A stretch of 64,000 bases of DNA from Salirhabdus euzebyi (GTDB lineage Bacteria > Bacillota > Bacilli > Bacillales > Alkalibacillaceae): positions 124,001 to 188,000 of the forward strand of contig NZ_JACHGH010000002.1 of the NCBI RefSeq assembly GCF_014207435.1. Direction: 5' to 3'. The notes beneath the pieces were generated by a model. That model was not told the DNA's origin. It searched no databases and saw only the letters and a list, made by a program, of their open reading frames with translations. Below, piece by piece: positions 38,355 through 47,411 of this stretch (position 1 is the first letter of the stretch; every line of letters starts with the position of its first letter). The translations under genes and the position numbers were made by a program.

Positions 38355-38755
38355 GGCTGTTTATTTAAACTACGGGTAACTGTAGCTATGGATGTTGAGT
38401 GCTATACCGCCGCTTTGGCAGAATACTTCGCTTTCCACGGGCATGGCCTCAGCCTCCTCGCGGAAAACCACCGCTGCGGGGTATACAGACACGTGCTATC
38501 TCGCAGGAGTCTGCGTATTCTGCCTACGCTAAGATTGATTTTCTGATTCAAGGATAGTGGTAAACCATATAGGCATGTTAGATAATTCTTCCTTATCAAT
38601 ACGACTATTTTTTCTACTTTCTTTTTCCCAATTCGTCCGTACATTAAAGATAAGCACATACTTAGTGTATTTCCGTAGCGGTGGAATTCTGACACATTAA
38701 ATTACGTCACATTTTCTATCTAATGTAACAAACAACACTCTATTAGAAAACAGCC
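38355..38755 (-). mobile_element. MITE-like element, copy D (inverted relative to B)
   Basis: The gene-free gap 38253-38781 carries GGCTGTTT at 38355 and AAACAGCC at 38748, an 8-bp perfect inverted end pair. Inside, GGCAGAATAC (38417) and GTATTCTGCC (38515) again enclose exactly 108 bp, as in copy B, in the opposite orientation; then the TATTTCCGTAGCGG block (38669) and AATTACGTCACA follow. No clear flanking direct repeat. Open frames here are not genes. Confidence 0.75.
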
Positions 38756-38781
38756 TCTTTATTGAAAATATTGTGATTAAG

Positions 38782-39048
38782 TTACGAAAAATAGGCGACT
38801 AAACCTAGCCAAAACCATGCTTTTAAGGCAAGGGTTGCTAAACCGAGAATGAATCCTGTTATAGCCATACCTTTACTTTGATTCATACCAATTGCACCGA
38901 AAACAATAGCTAAAATGGCAATAGGATATGGAATGAGCGGAACCCAGTAAAAGACTAATCCTATAATTCCTAAAACAAGGGCGGAAATTGCCAAGCCTTT
39001 GCTCTGATTCTGCCGACCATTTTCCATAACTTGATTATGATTTCCCAT
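38782..39048 (-). CDS. DUF4190 membrane protein
   Basis: An 88-aa membrane protein with two hydrophobic segments around QSKGLAISALVLGIIGL and MNQSKGMAITGFILGLATL, two copies of the QSKG(L/M)AI motif that defines DUF4190. ATG 39048 fits GGGAGTGATC upstream; the longer frame from 39078 has no site. Unknown function. Single gene. Confidence 0.88.
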   Translation of the reverse strand: MGNHNQVMENGRQNQSKGLAISALVLGIIGLVFYWVPLIPYPIAILAIVFGAIGMNQSKGMAITGFILGLATLALKAWFWLGLVAYFS

Positions 39049-39261
39049 TTTGATCACTCCCATAAAATAATTTTCCATTCATTATACGTAAGGGATGGAA
39101 AAATTTTCTGAGGAATTTATAAATCGAACGCCCATTTTAGCTAATCAAGTTGACAAAGTATTTTCTACATATAGATTGGAAATAATCTTTACCTAACGAA
39201 GACAACAATTTTTGGTATGATAGAATAGTAGTAAACTGTAGATAGAAGGGAATTTTAATTT

Positions 39262-40143
39262 ATGCAATCATACAAAAACAACGTCATGCTAGTTGATGGT
39301 ATGGCATTATTATTTAGAGGTTTTTTTGCCACGTCTTATACAGGCAATTACATGATGACAAGTAAAGGTGTACCAACAAATGGAATATATGGATTTTTAA
39401 AGTATTTTTTAGATGCAATTGAAACATTTGAACCCAGCCATGTCATATGTTGTTGGGATATGGGAAGTAAAACGTTCCGTACGGAAATGTACGATCAATA
39501 TAAGGCAAATCGTGACGAACCTCCTGTTGAATTAATTCCACAATTTGAGCTAGTGAAAGAAGTGGTAGAGGCTTTTGGTGTTCCTAATGTTGGAATTGCA
39601 GGCTATGAAGCGGATGATTGTATTGGTACACTTGCACGAGAATATAGCAAAGAGAATGACGTGTTGATTTTGACAGGTGACCAAGACATTTTACAGTTAG
39701 TAGATAATCAAATTTCTGTAGCAATTATGAAAAAGGGACAAGGAAATTACCTCGTATATCAAGAAGATAATTTCCTTGAAGAAAAAGGGTTGTCCCCTTT
39801 ACAAATTATAGACATGAAAGGCTTGATGGGAGATTCATCTGACAATTATCCTGGTGTAAAAGGTATCGGTGAAAAGACAGCTCTTAAGCTGTTACAGGAA
39901 TACAAAACAATTGAAGGGATACTAGAAAATTTAGATCATTTGTCAAAGGGAATTAAAAAGAAAATTGAAGAAAATCTTGATATGTTACATTTATCAAGGA
40001 CATTAGCTAAAATACATTGTGAAGTACCTGTATCTTGCTCACTAGAAGAAGCTTTATGGAAGATGGACAACGAACAGGTCCTTCGTAAATTTGACGAATT
40101 AGAGTTTAAAAGTTTAATGAAATTGATTAAACAAGTAGGATAA
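39262..40143 (+). CDS. ypcP: 5'-3' exonuclease, YpcP-like (PolA N-terminal domain)
   Basis: A 293-aa flap/exonuclease of the PolA 5' nuclease family. The metal-binding aspartates are in VDGMALLFRGFF (near 12), CCWDMGSKTFR, YEADDCIGTLA (near 116), LTGDQDILQLV (near 139) and MGDSSDNYPGVKGIGEKTA (near 189-207, helix-three-turn-helix). It removes RNA primers and flaps alongside Pol I; the B. subtilis match is YpcP (296 aa). A GAAGGGAATT site precedes the ATG. The terminator overlaps its stop codon. Confidence 0.94.
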   Translation: MQSYKNNVMLVDGMALLFRGFFATSYTGNYMMTSKGVPTNGIYGFLKYFLDAIETFEPSHVICCWDMGSKTFRTEMYDQYKANRDEPPVELIPQFELVKEVVEAFGVPNVGIAGYEADDCIGTLAREYSKENDVLILTGDQDILQLVDNQISVAIMKKGQGNYLVYQEDNFLEEKGLSPLQIIDMKGLMGDSSDNYPGVKGIGEKTALKLLQEYKTIEGILENLDHLSKGIKKKIEENLDMLHLSRTLAKIHCEVPVSCSLEEALWKMDNEQVLRKFDELEFKSLMKLIKQVG

Positions 40144-40165
40144 GAAGCATTATCCTACTTTTTCT
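40133..40165 (+). terminator. Rho-independent terminator
   Basis: 11-bp perfect stem AAGTAGGATAA/TTATCCTACTT with a 6-nt loop, overlapping the ypcP stop codon, then TTTTC. Confidence 0.9.
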
Positions 40166-40177
40166 TTACCCATATTT

Positions 40178-40366
40178 TCATCCTGAAATAGGCTTATCAG
40201 AAATTTCTTCCCCATCAGAAATACCGTCTTCATAGCCACAATCATAAGACTGCTTTAATGATTCTTCTAGAAGGTGTCTAACTTCTGTAGGCAAGCTAAC
40301 TTGTTTAACTTGTAGTTCTTCGAAGAGTTTGTTTTTAATTGCGTTGAATTCTGGTTGGAAGGACAT
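40178..40366 (-). CDS. Small acidic protein, 62 aa
   Basis: A 62-aa acidic protein starting at ATG 40366, 9 nt after AGGAG. It starts MSFQPEFNAIKNKLFEELQ, continues with an amphipathic helix and ends in an acidic DGISDGEEISDK tail. There is no signal peptide or metal motif beyond one Cys. Family unknown. Translation signal and convergent position with ypcP support it as real. Confidence 0.7.
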   Translation of the reverse strand: MSFQPEFNAIKNKLFEELQVKQVSLPTEVRHLLEESLKQSYDCGYEDGISDGEEISDKPISG

Positions 40367-40494
40367 ATGTATCAACTCCTAAAAATGCTATTCGTATTAT
40401 TTGAAAAAAATTATTAAATATACGAAAGGTAATAATACAGCATTTTGGATAAATGGCACTTTATTATACAAAATAAGGGGTGGAGGTGTTGCAA

Positions 40495-40638
40495 ATGGGA
40501 AAACATAATAAAGAAGACCGTGACAGGGGCCAAGCTGCGCCAAGTGTAAATCCTCAAGGCTTGTCAGAGGATGTAGCTAATCAACGACCTAAGTCTCAGT
40601 TAGAACAACGTGCTAAAAAGAGAAACACAAAAATTTAA
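40495..40638 (+). CDS. sspL: Small acid-soluble spore protein L (SspL family)
   Basis: A 47-aa basic protein starting at ATG 40495 after GGGGTGGAGGTG. The segment VNPQGLSEDV and the C-terminal PKSQLEQRAKKRNTK correspond to the SspL pattern TPQG.. and PK.ELEERAKKSNTK of B. subtilis. These are minor spore proteins made in the forespore; the function is unclear. It is single, with a terminator directly after. This gene is one of the best markers of a spore former here. Confidence 0.85.
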   Translation: MGKHNKEDRDRGQAAPSVNPQGLSEDVANQRPKSQLEQRAKKRNTKI

Positions 40639-40670
40639 GGCTATGGAATCCCATAGCCTTTTTATTTTTT
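40639..40670 (+). terminator. Rho-independent terminator
   Basis: 10-bp stem AAGGCTATGG/CCATAGCCTT followed by a T-rich tract, directly after sspL. Confidence 0.9.
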
Positions 40671-40718
40671 AAAAAATCTTTTTAAACGGTAAGATGATTC
40701 CGCTAACTGAATCCATAA

Positions 40719-41135
40719 TCATTGTTTTGCGGAGACGGTTATTTCTTGTCTTGGCATATGGTGCATATTTCTCGCGGTTGCGTGAGCCACAACAAAGTAT
40801 GTTCCTTGTTCATCAAAAATAGTATTAATAGAATATACGCCATCCCCTTGATGGATGGATTCCATCATCTCTCTGTCATCTTCACCAGAGCGCCATACTT
40901 CAAAAACTACTTCATCAGCATTTTCGACAAGATCATCACCTTGTGTAACAAGTGCCTCTATCGTTACCTCTTCATCTGCAGTAACAGTTTCGGGAACACG
41001 TATAAGTACATCCAACATTTCTGAAGTAGCACCTTTCACTTGGGTATCTGGGTCCTCATTTGAATTATTGGAACCGTTACAGGCTGTTAAGATAAAAAGA
41101 AGACACCCGAAAAGAAACATAAACTTTTTCAACAT
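40719..41135 (-). CDS. YtkA-like lipoprotein
   Basis: A 138-aa lipoprotein; the ATG at 41135 is preferred to a TTG 6 bases upstream, which sits against the AGGAG site. The signal ends with the lipobox FILTACN (Cys about 19). A single YtkA-like/FixH-type beta domain follows (about 45-135): LDVLIRVPETVTADEEVTIEA and a final HATARNMHHMPRQEITV with a Met/His cluster. The cluster may bind copper. Attached to the outer face of the membrane. Confidence 0.85.
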   Translation of the reverse strand: MLKKFMFLFGCLLFILTACNGSNNSNEDPDTQVKGATSEMLDVLIRVPETVTADEEVTIEALVTQGDDLVENADEVVFEVWRSGEDDREMMESIHQGDGVYSINTIFDEQGTYFVVAHATARNMHHMPRQEITVSAKQ

Positions 41136-41239
41136 ACTCAACTCCTAATAAATTTTTTACTATTATTTCCACCTGGATCAAAAATAGTCAAAAAATTTAT
41201 ATTTTTCCCTAAAGAGTTGTAATTATGTAGAAAAAGGGT

Positions 41240-42124
41240 TTATTTTAATGGAAACTCATCAAGCTTTGCAAAACGAAATCCCTCTTTTATTAGTATTGGG
41301 ATAGCTAATTTCACTCCTTCAGCTGTCTCACTATGGGGTTGATTCATGTGGAGTAAGGCAATTGAACCAGCATGGGAGTTTAGAAGGGCATGTTTAACTT
41401 GTTCTTTTGAATAGGTGGCACCAGCGTCCCCTAAAATAGAATAGTTAACAACTTCCATACCTAAATCCTCAACAATTTGAACGCTTACATCATCGTAAAA
41501 AGCAGTACCAGAACGAAAATATTTAGGTGTCTCCCCAGTCATTTGTTCAATTAGTTGATTATTTACTAATACTTCTTCTACAACTTCAGCAATACTGGTA
41601 GTGCCCTTTATACCCCATGCAGTGTTTCCATTGATCGATAAAGGTTTATGATGAGTGCCATGATTTGCTATGCTGAAAAGGGGATTGTTATATAATGCTA
41701 AAAATAATTCTGGATTCTCATTTATCCACCTACTATTGACAAATAAAGTTGCAGGAATGTGTTGTGTGATCAAGTAATCTAGTAATTCCTTATCATATTC
41801 ACTTCCGTAAGGTCCCCCGCAAGCATCTAATGTTAATGCGATCACTTTTTCTGTTGTGTTTAATTGTGTTTTGACTCCTGTAACCGTTTCTCCCCATTCT
41901 ACAGGTAGATAGTTGGGAGCTTCATATTTTGATAAAATGAAGTTTTTTACATGCTTTTCTGTAAAACGGGAGAAATCTTTTACATGTTTATGTTTTAACA
42001 GCACGGGCACAGTTGATAGGTATTTCTCATTATGGTTTGCTGCTTTCTCTACTATATAGGAGCTTTCAACAGAATGACTACAACCAAACATGAGAAGTAG
42101 ACAACCAATGACTAGTATACGCAT
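41240..42124 (-). CDS. Polysaccharide deacetylase family lipoprotein
   Basis: A 294-aa exported protein with lipobox LMFGCSH (Cys about 15). The NodB domain has TLDACGGPYG near 98-107 in place of the usual TFDDG (Asp kept), the metal-binding HGTHH near 157, and RSGTAFYDD near 205. It probably deacetylates peptidoglycan or another surface polysaccharide. ATG 42124 follows GGAGG. A different activity, as in TLDACGG-type members, remains possible. Confidence 0.88.
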   Translation of the reverse strand: MRILVIGCLLLMFGCSHSVESSYIVEKAANHNEKYLSTVPVLLKHKHVKDFSRFTEKHVKNFILSKYEAPNYLPVEWGETVTGVKTQLNTTEKVIALTLDACGGPYGSEYDKELLDYLITQHIPATLFVNSRWINENPELFLALYNNPLFSIANHGTHHKPLSINGNTAWGIKGTTSIAEVVEEVLVNNQLIEQMTGETPKYFRSGTAFYDDVSVQIVEDLGMEVVNYSILGDAGATYSKEQVKHALLNSHAGSIALLHMNQPHSETAEGVKLAIPILIKEGFRFAKLDEFPLK

Positions 42125-42195
42125 ATAAACTCCTCCATAAATAAACAGTTCAGATAAATTTTACCATTAGTCTAAAGCGCAAGAAATAATTTTTT

Positions 42196-42233
42196 GACAT
42201 AAAAAAACGGTTAAGCGAAAAGCTTAACCGTTT
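42196..42233 (-). terminator. Rho-independent terminator
   Basis: 12-bp perfect stem AAACGGTTAAGC/GCTTAACCGTTT with an A-rich loop; a T run follows on the minus strand, so it serves the DUF4870 gene. Confidence 0.9.
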
Positions 42234-42241
42234 ACAATTAA

Positions 42242-42616
42242 TTACTTGGAGGAATGTAGTTGTTTTTCTACCATATTACCAATTAGAGGTAGCTTAAATC
42301 TTTTTCCTTGGTAAGCTTTTACCATCAATAAGATCCACAGAGCAATAATGAGTGGGTAAATTAGGATATAAACGAACCATCCTAAAATTGGGATCATACC
42401 TAACACGATGCTGAGGACGAATAACCCTCCAAATACAAATATAGATTGTAGAGCATGAAATCTAATGAATGAACTTTCCTTTTCAATAATGTAAAAAACA
42501 ATTCCGGTAATCAAACCTACCAGATAACATAGTAATCCTGCTACGTTTAGATCCATACCTGTAGATGATTTTTCTTGATGGAATTCCTCTTGTCCGCTGG
42601 TTTCCTCTTTTTCCAT
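42242..42616 (-). CDS. DUF4870 membrane protein
   Basis: A 124-aa protein with a short polar N-terminus (EKEETSGQEEFHQEKS) and three to four membrane segments (NVAGLLCYLVGLITGIVFY, ..FVFGGLFVLSIVL, ..GWFVYILIYPLIIALWILL). IRFHALQSI is the DUF4870 signature. The ATG 42616 is about 9 nt after GGAGG; the nearer ATG is 3 nt away and less likely. Unknown function. Confidence 0.88.
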   Translation of the reverse strand: MEKEETSGQEEFHQEKSSTGMDLNVAGLLCYLVGLITGIVFYIIEKESSFIRFHALQSIFVFGGLFVLSIVLGMIPILGWFVYILIYPLIIALWILLMVKAYQGKRFKLPLIGNMVEKQLHSSK

Positions 42617-42778
42617 GAACATTAACCTCCTCTTAATTATCTTTGTCTTACAGATGAAAAATGTTGTAAAATTTACCAAAAATGTGACATAAATATGGAA
42701 TTATAAAAAGATATTTATAAAGTTGGTAAGAAATTGTAGAATAAATGAGTTAGATAATTTAAAGATGGAGTGAGTTTA

Positions 42779-43273
42779 TTGATAGATATTTTATTATGGA
42801 TTGCTATTGTTGCATTATTTGCATTTAGCTTTGTGGGAATTTTATTTCCGATAGTGCCGTCTGTTTTGGTGTTATGGGGTGGTTTTTTAGTCTACCATTT
42901 CTTTATAAATGACCAAACATTATCAGTAGTTTTTTGGATAGTGATGGGAATTTTTACCGTTATATTATTTGTTGCGGATATAATCGTGAATAGCCATTTT
43001 GTTAAAAAATTTGGTGGGAGTAAATGGGGTGAAAGAATAGCAGCAATTGCTGTTATATTCGGGTCTTTCGTCTTCCCTCCAATAGGAATTTTAGTTATTC
43101 CTTTCGTTGCTGTTTTCGTTACCGAAAAATTACAGAGAAAAAGCTTGGGAGAATCAATGAAGGCCGCTTTTGGCTCACTTGTCGGCTTTTTAGGTAGTTC
43201 TTTTGCTAAGGTAGTCATTCAATTTGTGATGATTGTTTGGTTTTTCTTAGATGTTTGGATTAATCTATCCTAA
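42779..43273 (+). CDS. DUF456 membrane protein (YqgC-like)
   Basis: A 164-aa membrane protein with four to five hydrophobic segments and the family pattern VGILFPIVPSVLVLWGG and a Gly-rich FGGSKWGERIAAIAVI. TTG 42779 is about 8 nt after GGAG, while the upstream GTG 42770 overlaps the site. Function unknown. Single gene. Confidence 0.85.
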   Translation: MIDILLWIAIVALFAFSFVGILFPIVPSVLVLWGGFLVYHFFINDQTLSVVFWIVMGIFTVILFVADIIVNSHFVKKFGGSKWGERIAAIAVIFGSFVFPPIGILVIPFVAVFVTEKLQRKSLGESMKAAFGSLVGFLGSSFAKVVIQFVMIVWFFLDVWINLS

Positions 43274-43374
43274 GAAGCTTACAAAAAGCGTCTTTTCTCT
43301 ATGATAACAATTTTTAAATCATGTAGATATTATACTTTCGTATACATTTTGTGATTTATGTTAGGAGGCATGGT

Positions 43375-44358
43375 TTGTCTACATTAAAATGGAATAATAA
43401 AAAGGTAAAGTTAGAGAAAGCAAGAGAGTGGATAAAAGACTCCTTCGATGAGTGTGTAGAGGTGATAGGTCCCATAGAAATATTTCGGTCCAATGATTGG
43501 GGTATTACTTCTCTATTTGAAATAAAGACAGGACAAGATACTAAGTCAGTTGTGCTAAAAATAGGCTTTTTATCCATTTTCAAGCCTTCTGTATCCATAT
43601 ATGAAACATTAAGTAAGCTGCATTCAAAACATTTGCCTACATTTTTATGTGGGGAAACAAAAGAAAATTTTACGTGGTTAGTATTCGAGAAGTTTGATGC
43701 TCAGTTAGTAAGGGAATTAGATAGTCGAAGCGCATATAGGAAGATGGGAAAAACAATGGGCAGGATCCAAAAAGAACTTGCACCTATAGTGAAGCTAGAT
43801 GACAAAATTCCGAGTTTACCTATTGGGAAATTGGCTGTATTATTGCCCGACTTTGTAAAGGATAAATATGCAAAGTATAAGGGTGTCTGGAAGGATAAAC
43901 TTTCGAACCAGGATGTAAAAGTAATAATAGAGAACGTTACAAAAATACTGAGTCAATTGAATGAAAAATTGGTCTCCATTCATCATTTAGATTTTCATGG
44001 GAAAAATGCAGCAATAGACAATCGAACAGGAGAGGTTATTCTTTTTGATTTTGAAGAGGCAGTTATTACCCATCCATTCTTTACTCTTGATAAATTACTT
44101 AGAGAGGTTAAAGAATTAGACAAGGTTACCGATAAAAATAACGGATGGACATCTGTGCAACAGGATATTATTCATGCTTATTTGGAGGTATTTGGTAAAA
44201 GCCAAAAAGAATTCGATTTAGCTATGGTTGTTGCACCAATAGTGGAAGCTTATTTAGGGTCTTTCTTTATTAAAGAAGTAGGCTGGGAAAATCTAGAGCC
44301 TGATTTATACTTAGACAGCTTTATGATTACAAAAGAAAGATTGTCTCTTTTATCATAA
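43375..44358 (+). CDS. APH-like phosphotransferase, substrate unknown
   Basis: A 327-aa protein kinase-like/aminoglycoside phosphotransferase-fold protein. TTG 43375 lies 7 nt after TTAGGAGG; the GTG at 43351 is before that site. Motifs are VVLKIGF (ATP lysine near 62), HLDFHGKNAA (catalytic HxDxxxxN, near 208-217) and LFDFEEAV (near 227, metal-binding DFE). A sugar, choline or small-molecule substrate is likely. It is alone with no resistance neighbours. Confidence 0.82.
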   Translation: MSTLKWNNKKVKLEKAREWIKDSFDECVEVIGPIEIFRSNDWGITSLFEIKTGQDTKSVVLKIGFLSIFKPSVSIYETLSKLHSKHLPTFLCGETKENFTWLVFEKFDAQLVRELDSRSAYRKMGKTMGRIQKELAPIVKLDDKIPSLPIGKLAVLLPDFVKDKYAKYKGVWKDKLSNQDVKVIIENVTKILSQLNEKLVSIHHLDFHGKNAAIDNRTGEVILFDFEEAVITHPFFTLDKLLREVKELDKVTDKNNGWTSVQQDIIHAYLEVFGKSQKEFDLAMVVAPIVEAYLGSFFIKEVGWENLEPDLYLDSFMITKERLSLLS

Positions 44359-44470
44359 AGTACCTAAAAAGATGTATAAGAAGAAAAAATACGTTAAACG
44401 TATGAAAGAATTATAACGTGGTAAAATTTTAACAAATGCGTCGAAATACTTTAACGAGGGGAACACATTT

Positions 44471-45313
44471 ATGAAAAAGATTGCTTGGATTACAGATAGT
44501 ACTTGCGGTTTACCAGAAGAATATATTAAAGAAAAAGGGATTTTCGTCCTACCAATGAATGTAATTTTAAATGGCATCTCTTATAAAGAAGACATTGATT
44601 TATCTAAAGAAGAAATTTACGAAAAATTACAGGTTTATGGTGAAGGGGCAAAAACAAGTCAGCCTTCCTACGGTGAATTTATTGAGGTCTACGAAAAAGT
44701 AAAAGAGGAATATGATTGTGGGATTGCTATTCATGCATCGAGCGAATTAACTGGGACTTATCAAAGTTCAGTGAGTGCTTCTCAAATGACAGGTTTTCCT
44801 GTAGAAGTTATTGATTCTAGAATTGGATCTTATCCACTTGGTAAAATGATTCAAAATGGTATAGAAATGCAAGAATCCGGTAAAAGCTTTGAAGAAATTG
44901 TAGAAATAATGAAGGCATATCCACAACAAACAGATTTATATCTTTTGCCTGCGAGTTTTGATCAGTTGAAAAGAAGTGGACGAGTCAGCACTGCTCAAAC
45001 AGTTTTTGCTAATTTGATGAACATCAACCTATTATTGAAGTTTGATGATGGGAAAGTTGTCGTTGACGAAAAAATTAGAGCGAAAAAGCGTGCAAAAAGA
45101 AGAATTTTCGATATCGTTGGGGAAGCAATCCAACAATATCAACTGAAAGAGGTTTGTGTGTTACATGCAGGTGTAGCGGATATGGCACACGCTTGGAAAG
45201 AAGAGTTGGAATCTATTCATCAAACAATTAAATTTAAGGTAGAAACACTTGTACCAGTTGCAGGAGTTCATACTGGTTATGGAACGATGGGTGTTGCTTG
45301 GTTAAAAGTGTAA
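44471..45313 (+). CDS. degV: DegV family fatty acid-binding protein
   Basis: A 280-aa two-domain lipid-binding protein. Landmarks are WITDSTCGLP near 6-15 (the fatty-acid binding Ser/Thr), TSQPSYGEF near 65-73, IHASSELTGTYQS near 92 and the final AGVHTGYGTMGVAW with the second ligand contact. DegV/FakB proteins present bound fatty acids to a kinase (FakA) for phospholipid synthesis; FakA is not in the window. Site GAGGGGAACAC. Terminator follows. Confidence 0.93.
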   Translation: MKKIAWITDSTCGLPEEYIKEKGIFVLPMNVILNGISYKEDIDLSKEEIYEKLQVYGEGAKTSQPSYGEFIEVYEKVKEEYDCGIAIHASSELTGTYQSSVSASQMTGFPVEVIDSRIGSYPLGKMIQNGIEMQESGKSFEEIVEIMKAYPQQTDLYLLPASFDQLKRSGRVSTAQTVFANLMNINLLLKFDDGKVVVDEKIRAKKRAKRRIFDIVGEAIQQYQLKEVCVLHAGVADMAHAWKEELESIHQTIKFKVETLVPVAGVHTGYGTMGVAWLKV

Positions 45314-45341
45314 AGGACGTGTAAACGTCCTTTTTTTTATT
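45313..45341 (+). terminator. Rho-independent terminator
   Basis: Stem AAAGGACGT/ACGTCCTTT (loop GTAA region) followed by a long T run, overlapping the degV stop. Confidence 0.85.
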
Positions 45342-45413
45342 ATTCGTTCAAGTATGCGAATCCTTATGAAAGAGTGTATAATGAAGAACAAATAAAAGTG
45401 AAGGAGTCTAATT

Positions 45414-46784
45414 ATGGTAGAAAAAGTGATTAACTATTTGCATGAAAACCGAGAAAAACATCTTGAAAAGCTGAACGATTTTTTATCCATTCCAAGTGTA
45501 AGTACGGATAGCATACATAATAACGATGTAGAACAAGCGGCAAAGTTTGTGGCTGATTACTTAAATGAATTAGGATTTAGCAGTGTGGAAGTGATGCAAA
45601 CAAAAAAGCATCCCCTTGTCTATGGTGAGTGGATGGAAGCAGGTGAAAATGCACCAACAGTCCTCTTATATGGCCATTATGATGTACAGCCAGCCGATCC
45701 ATATGAACTATGGGATAGTGAACCTTTTAAGCCAGAAGTAAGAAATGGGCGCCTTTATGCTAGAGGTTCGAGTGACGATAAAGGCCAAGTTTTTATGCAT
45801 TTAGCTGTTTTTGAAGCATACATAAAAACAACTGGTACTCTTCCTCTAAATGTGAAGGTTTGTATAGAGGGTGAAGAGGAAATAGGAAGTGAAAATTTAT
45901 ACGAAATACTTGAAAAACAAAAAGAAAAGTTTGATGCCGATTTTGCTGTCATTTCAGATTCAGGCATGGTAGACAGCGGACAGCCAACAATCTTATATGG
46001 ATTAAAAGGCTTTACAGGTTTAGAGTTTACCGTTAAAGGCCCATCTCGTGATTTGCATTCTGGTATTTACGGTGGGGCTGTAAGAAATCCAGCTATGGCA
46101 ATGGCTCATATTCTTTCCACTTTAAAAAATATGGATGAAGTTGTTACGGTTGATGGCTTTTATGATGGTGTGGAGGAGCTGACTAGTGATGAACGTGAGC
46201 TCATAAAAAATGTGCCTGGTGAGGATTTCGTGAATTCTACTGGAATCCCAGAGACGACTCCGGAGCAAGGGTATACAGCAAAAGAGCATACGATGGCAAG
46301 ACCAACTTTAGAAATAAACGGATTATATAGTGGTTATCAAGGGGAAGGGACAAAAACGATTATTCCATCGTCAGCGACTGCAAAACTAACATGTCGTCTC
46401 GTTCCAGGCCAGAACCCAACTCGTATCCAAGAACTTCTAGTAGAGCATCTAGAAAAAAATGTTCCAGCAGGTGTCACAATAGACATTAAAAGAGAGCCTC
46501 TTTCTGCAAAAGCTTATAAGGTAGACCCTAACCATCCATTGATAACAAAAGCCGCCAAAAGCTATTCGGAAGCATTTGGTAAAGAAACGGTTTACGTTCG
46601 AATGGGTGGTTCTATCCCTGTAGTAGAGTTAATTGAAACAATTTATAACATTCCAATTGTTTTACTAGGATTCGGGACACCTGATGATAGACTACATTCT
46701 CCAAATGAAAGCTTTCCATTAGAAAGCTTTGATAAAGGAATGGAAACATTAGTTTATTATTGGAATGAAGTAAGAAGTAAATAG
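45414..46784 (+). CDS. M20-family dipeptidase
   Basis: A 456-aa zinc peptidase. The metal-binding region has GHYDVQPADP (His near 83, Asp), the catalytic EGEEEIGSEN (Glu near 145), SDSGM (Asp near 180) and a C-terminal HSPNESF (His near 433). A dimerisation domain is inserted at about 195-310. Dipeptides or acylamino acids are the likely substrates. AAAAGTGAAGGAG precedes the ATG. It ends at a perfect hairpin. Family certain, exact substrate not. Confidence 0.93.
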   Translation: MVEKVINYLHENREKHLEKLNDFLSIPSVSTDSIHNNDVEQAAKFVADYLNELGFSSVEVMQTKKHPLVYGEWMEAGENAPTVLLYGHYDVQPADPYELWDSEPFKPEVRNGRLYARGSSDDKGQVFMHLAVFEAYIKTTGTLPLNVKVCIEGEEEIGSENLYEILEKQKEKFDADFAVISDSGMVDSGQPTILYGLKGFTGLEFTVKGPSRDLHSGIYGGAVRNPAMAMAHILSTLKNMDEVVTVDGFYDGVEELTSDERELIKNVPGEDFVNSTGIPETTPEQGYTAKEHTMARPTLEINGLYSGYQGEGTKTIIPSSATAKLTCRLVPGQNPTRIQELLVEHLEKNVPAGVTIDIKREPLSAKAYKVDPNHPLITKAAKSYSEAFGKETVYVRMGGSIPVVELIETIYNIPIVLLGFGTPDDRLHSPNESFPLESFDKGMETLVYYWNEVRSK

Positions 46785-46799
46785 AATGTAATTATAAGG

Positions 46800-46835
46800 G
46801 AAACACATGCTATTGTGATAGCATGTGTTTCTTGT
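46800..46835 (+). terminator. Rho-independent terminator
   Basis: 14-bp perfect stem GAAACACATGCTAT/ATAGCATGTGTTTC with a 4-nt loop, followed by TTG and a T-rich tract. Confidence 0.9.
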
Positions 46836-46894
46836 TTTCATCAATTATGAAGTGGAAAACAAAATCAAATTTGAAAGTATCGAGTACTAGGAAA

Positions 46895-46955
46895 TTAACT
46901 CCCGGCATAGAATTTTGTTATAATATTTCGTATACGAAATAATCGTTTGCGAAAC
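46895..46955 (+). promoter_or_regulatory. MarR gene promoter with operator palindromes
   Basis: TTAACT (46895-46900), 18 bp, TATAAT (46919-46924). The -10 is overlapped by an 18-bp perfect palindrome TATTTCGTATACGAAATA (46924-46941), followed by a second shorter one, CGTTT-GCG-AAACG (46944-46956). The two share the ACGAAA/GCGAAA half site. This fits autorepression by the MarR protein. Confidence 0.65.
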
Positions 46956-46977
46956 GTTTAAGGAGAGGTAAAGGGAT

Positions 46978-47394
46978 ATGAAAAGTGGATCACAAATAGC
47001 TTCATTAATAAGAGACATTAATTCACAGATAAACGTAAAGCTAAGAATAGCTTTTAAAGACCTTGAATTAACCCCACCTCAAATGATGATTATGCATATG
47101 CTCTGTGAAGATAAAAAGCTAAAAGTAAGTGATATAAGTAAAAAGATGAGTCTAGCAAATAGTACGGTGTCTGGTATTTTAGACCGTCTAGAAAATCGTA
47201 ATTATATAAGTAGAAAAAGAAGTGAGAAGGATAAACGTATTGTCTATGTTTATCCTTCACAACAAATCGAGGATCTACATACTACTCTTCATAACCGAGT
47301 ATCGACTTTTTTAGAATCTATTGTCGAGCATGCATCCGATGAAGAAATGAGAAATATTTTAACCGGTTTACAAACGTTAAAAAAATTATTGTAA
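46978..47394 (+). CDS. MarR-family transcriptional regulator
   Basis: A 138-aa winged-helix repressor. The recognition helix area MSLANSTVSGILDRLENRNYISRKR (near 57-81) and the wing KDKRIVYVYP are typical. GGAGAGG precedes the ATG. It is the first gene of a three-gene unit with an ABC exporter and likely represses it until a toxic ligand binds. The promoter palindromes support autoregulation. Confidence 0.94.
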   Translation: MKSGSQIASLIRDINSQINVKLRIAFKDLELTPPQMMIMHMLCEDKKLKVSDISKKMSLANSTVSGILDRLENRNYISRKRSEKDKRIVYVYPSQQIEDLHTTLHNRVSTFLESIVEHASDEEMRNILTGLQTLKKLL

Positions 47395-47411
47395 GGATAG
47401 GGGAAGAGAAG

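Noticed and set aside
38346-38695. 66- and 97-aa open frames
   Set aside because: Both are within repeat copy D and overlap each other.
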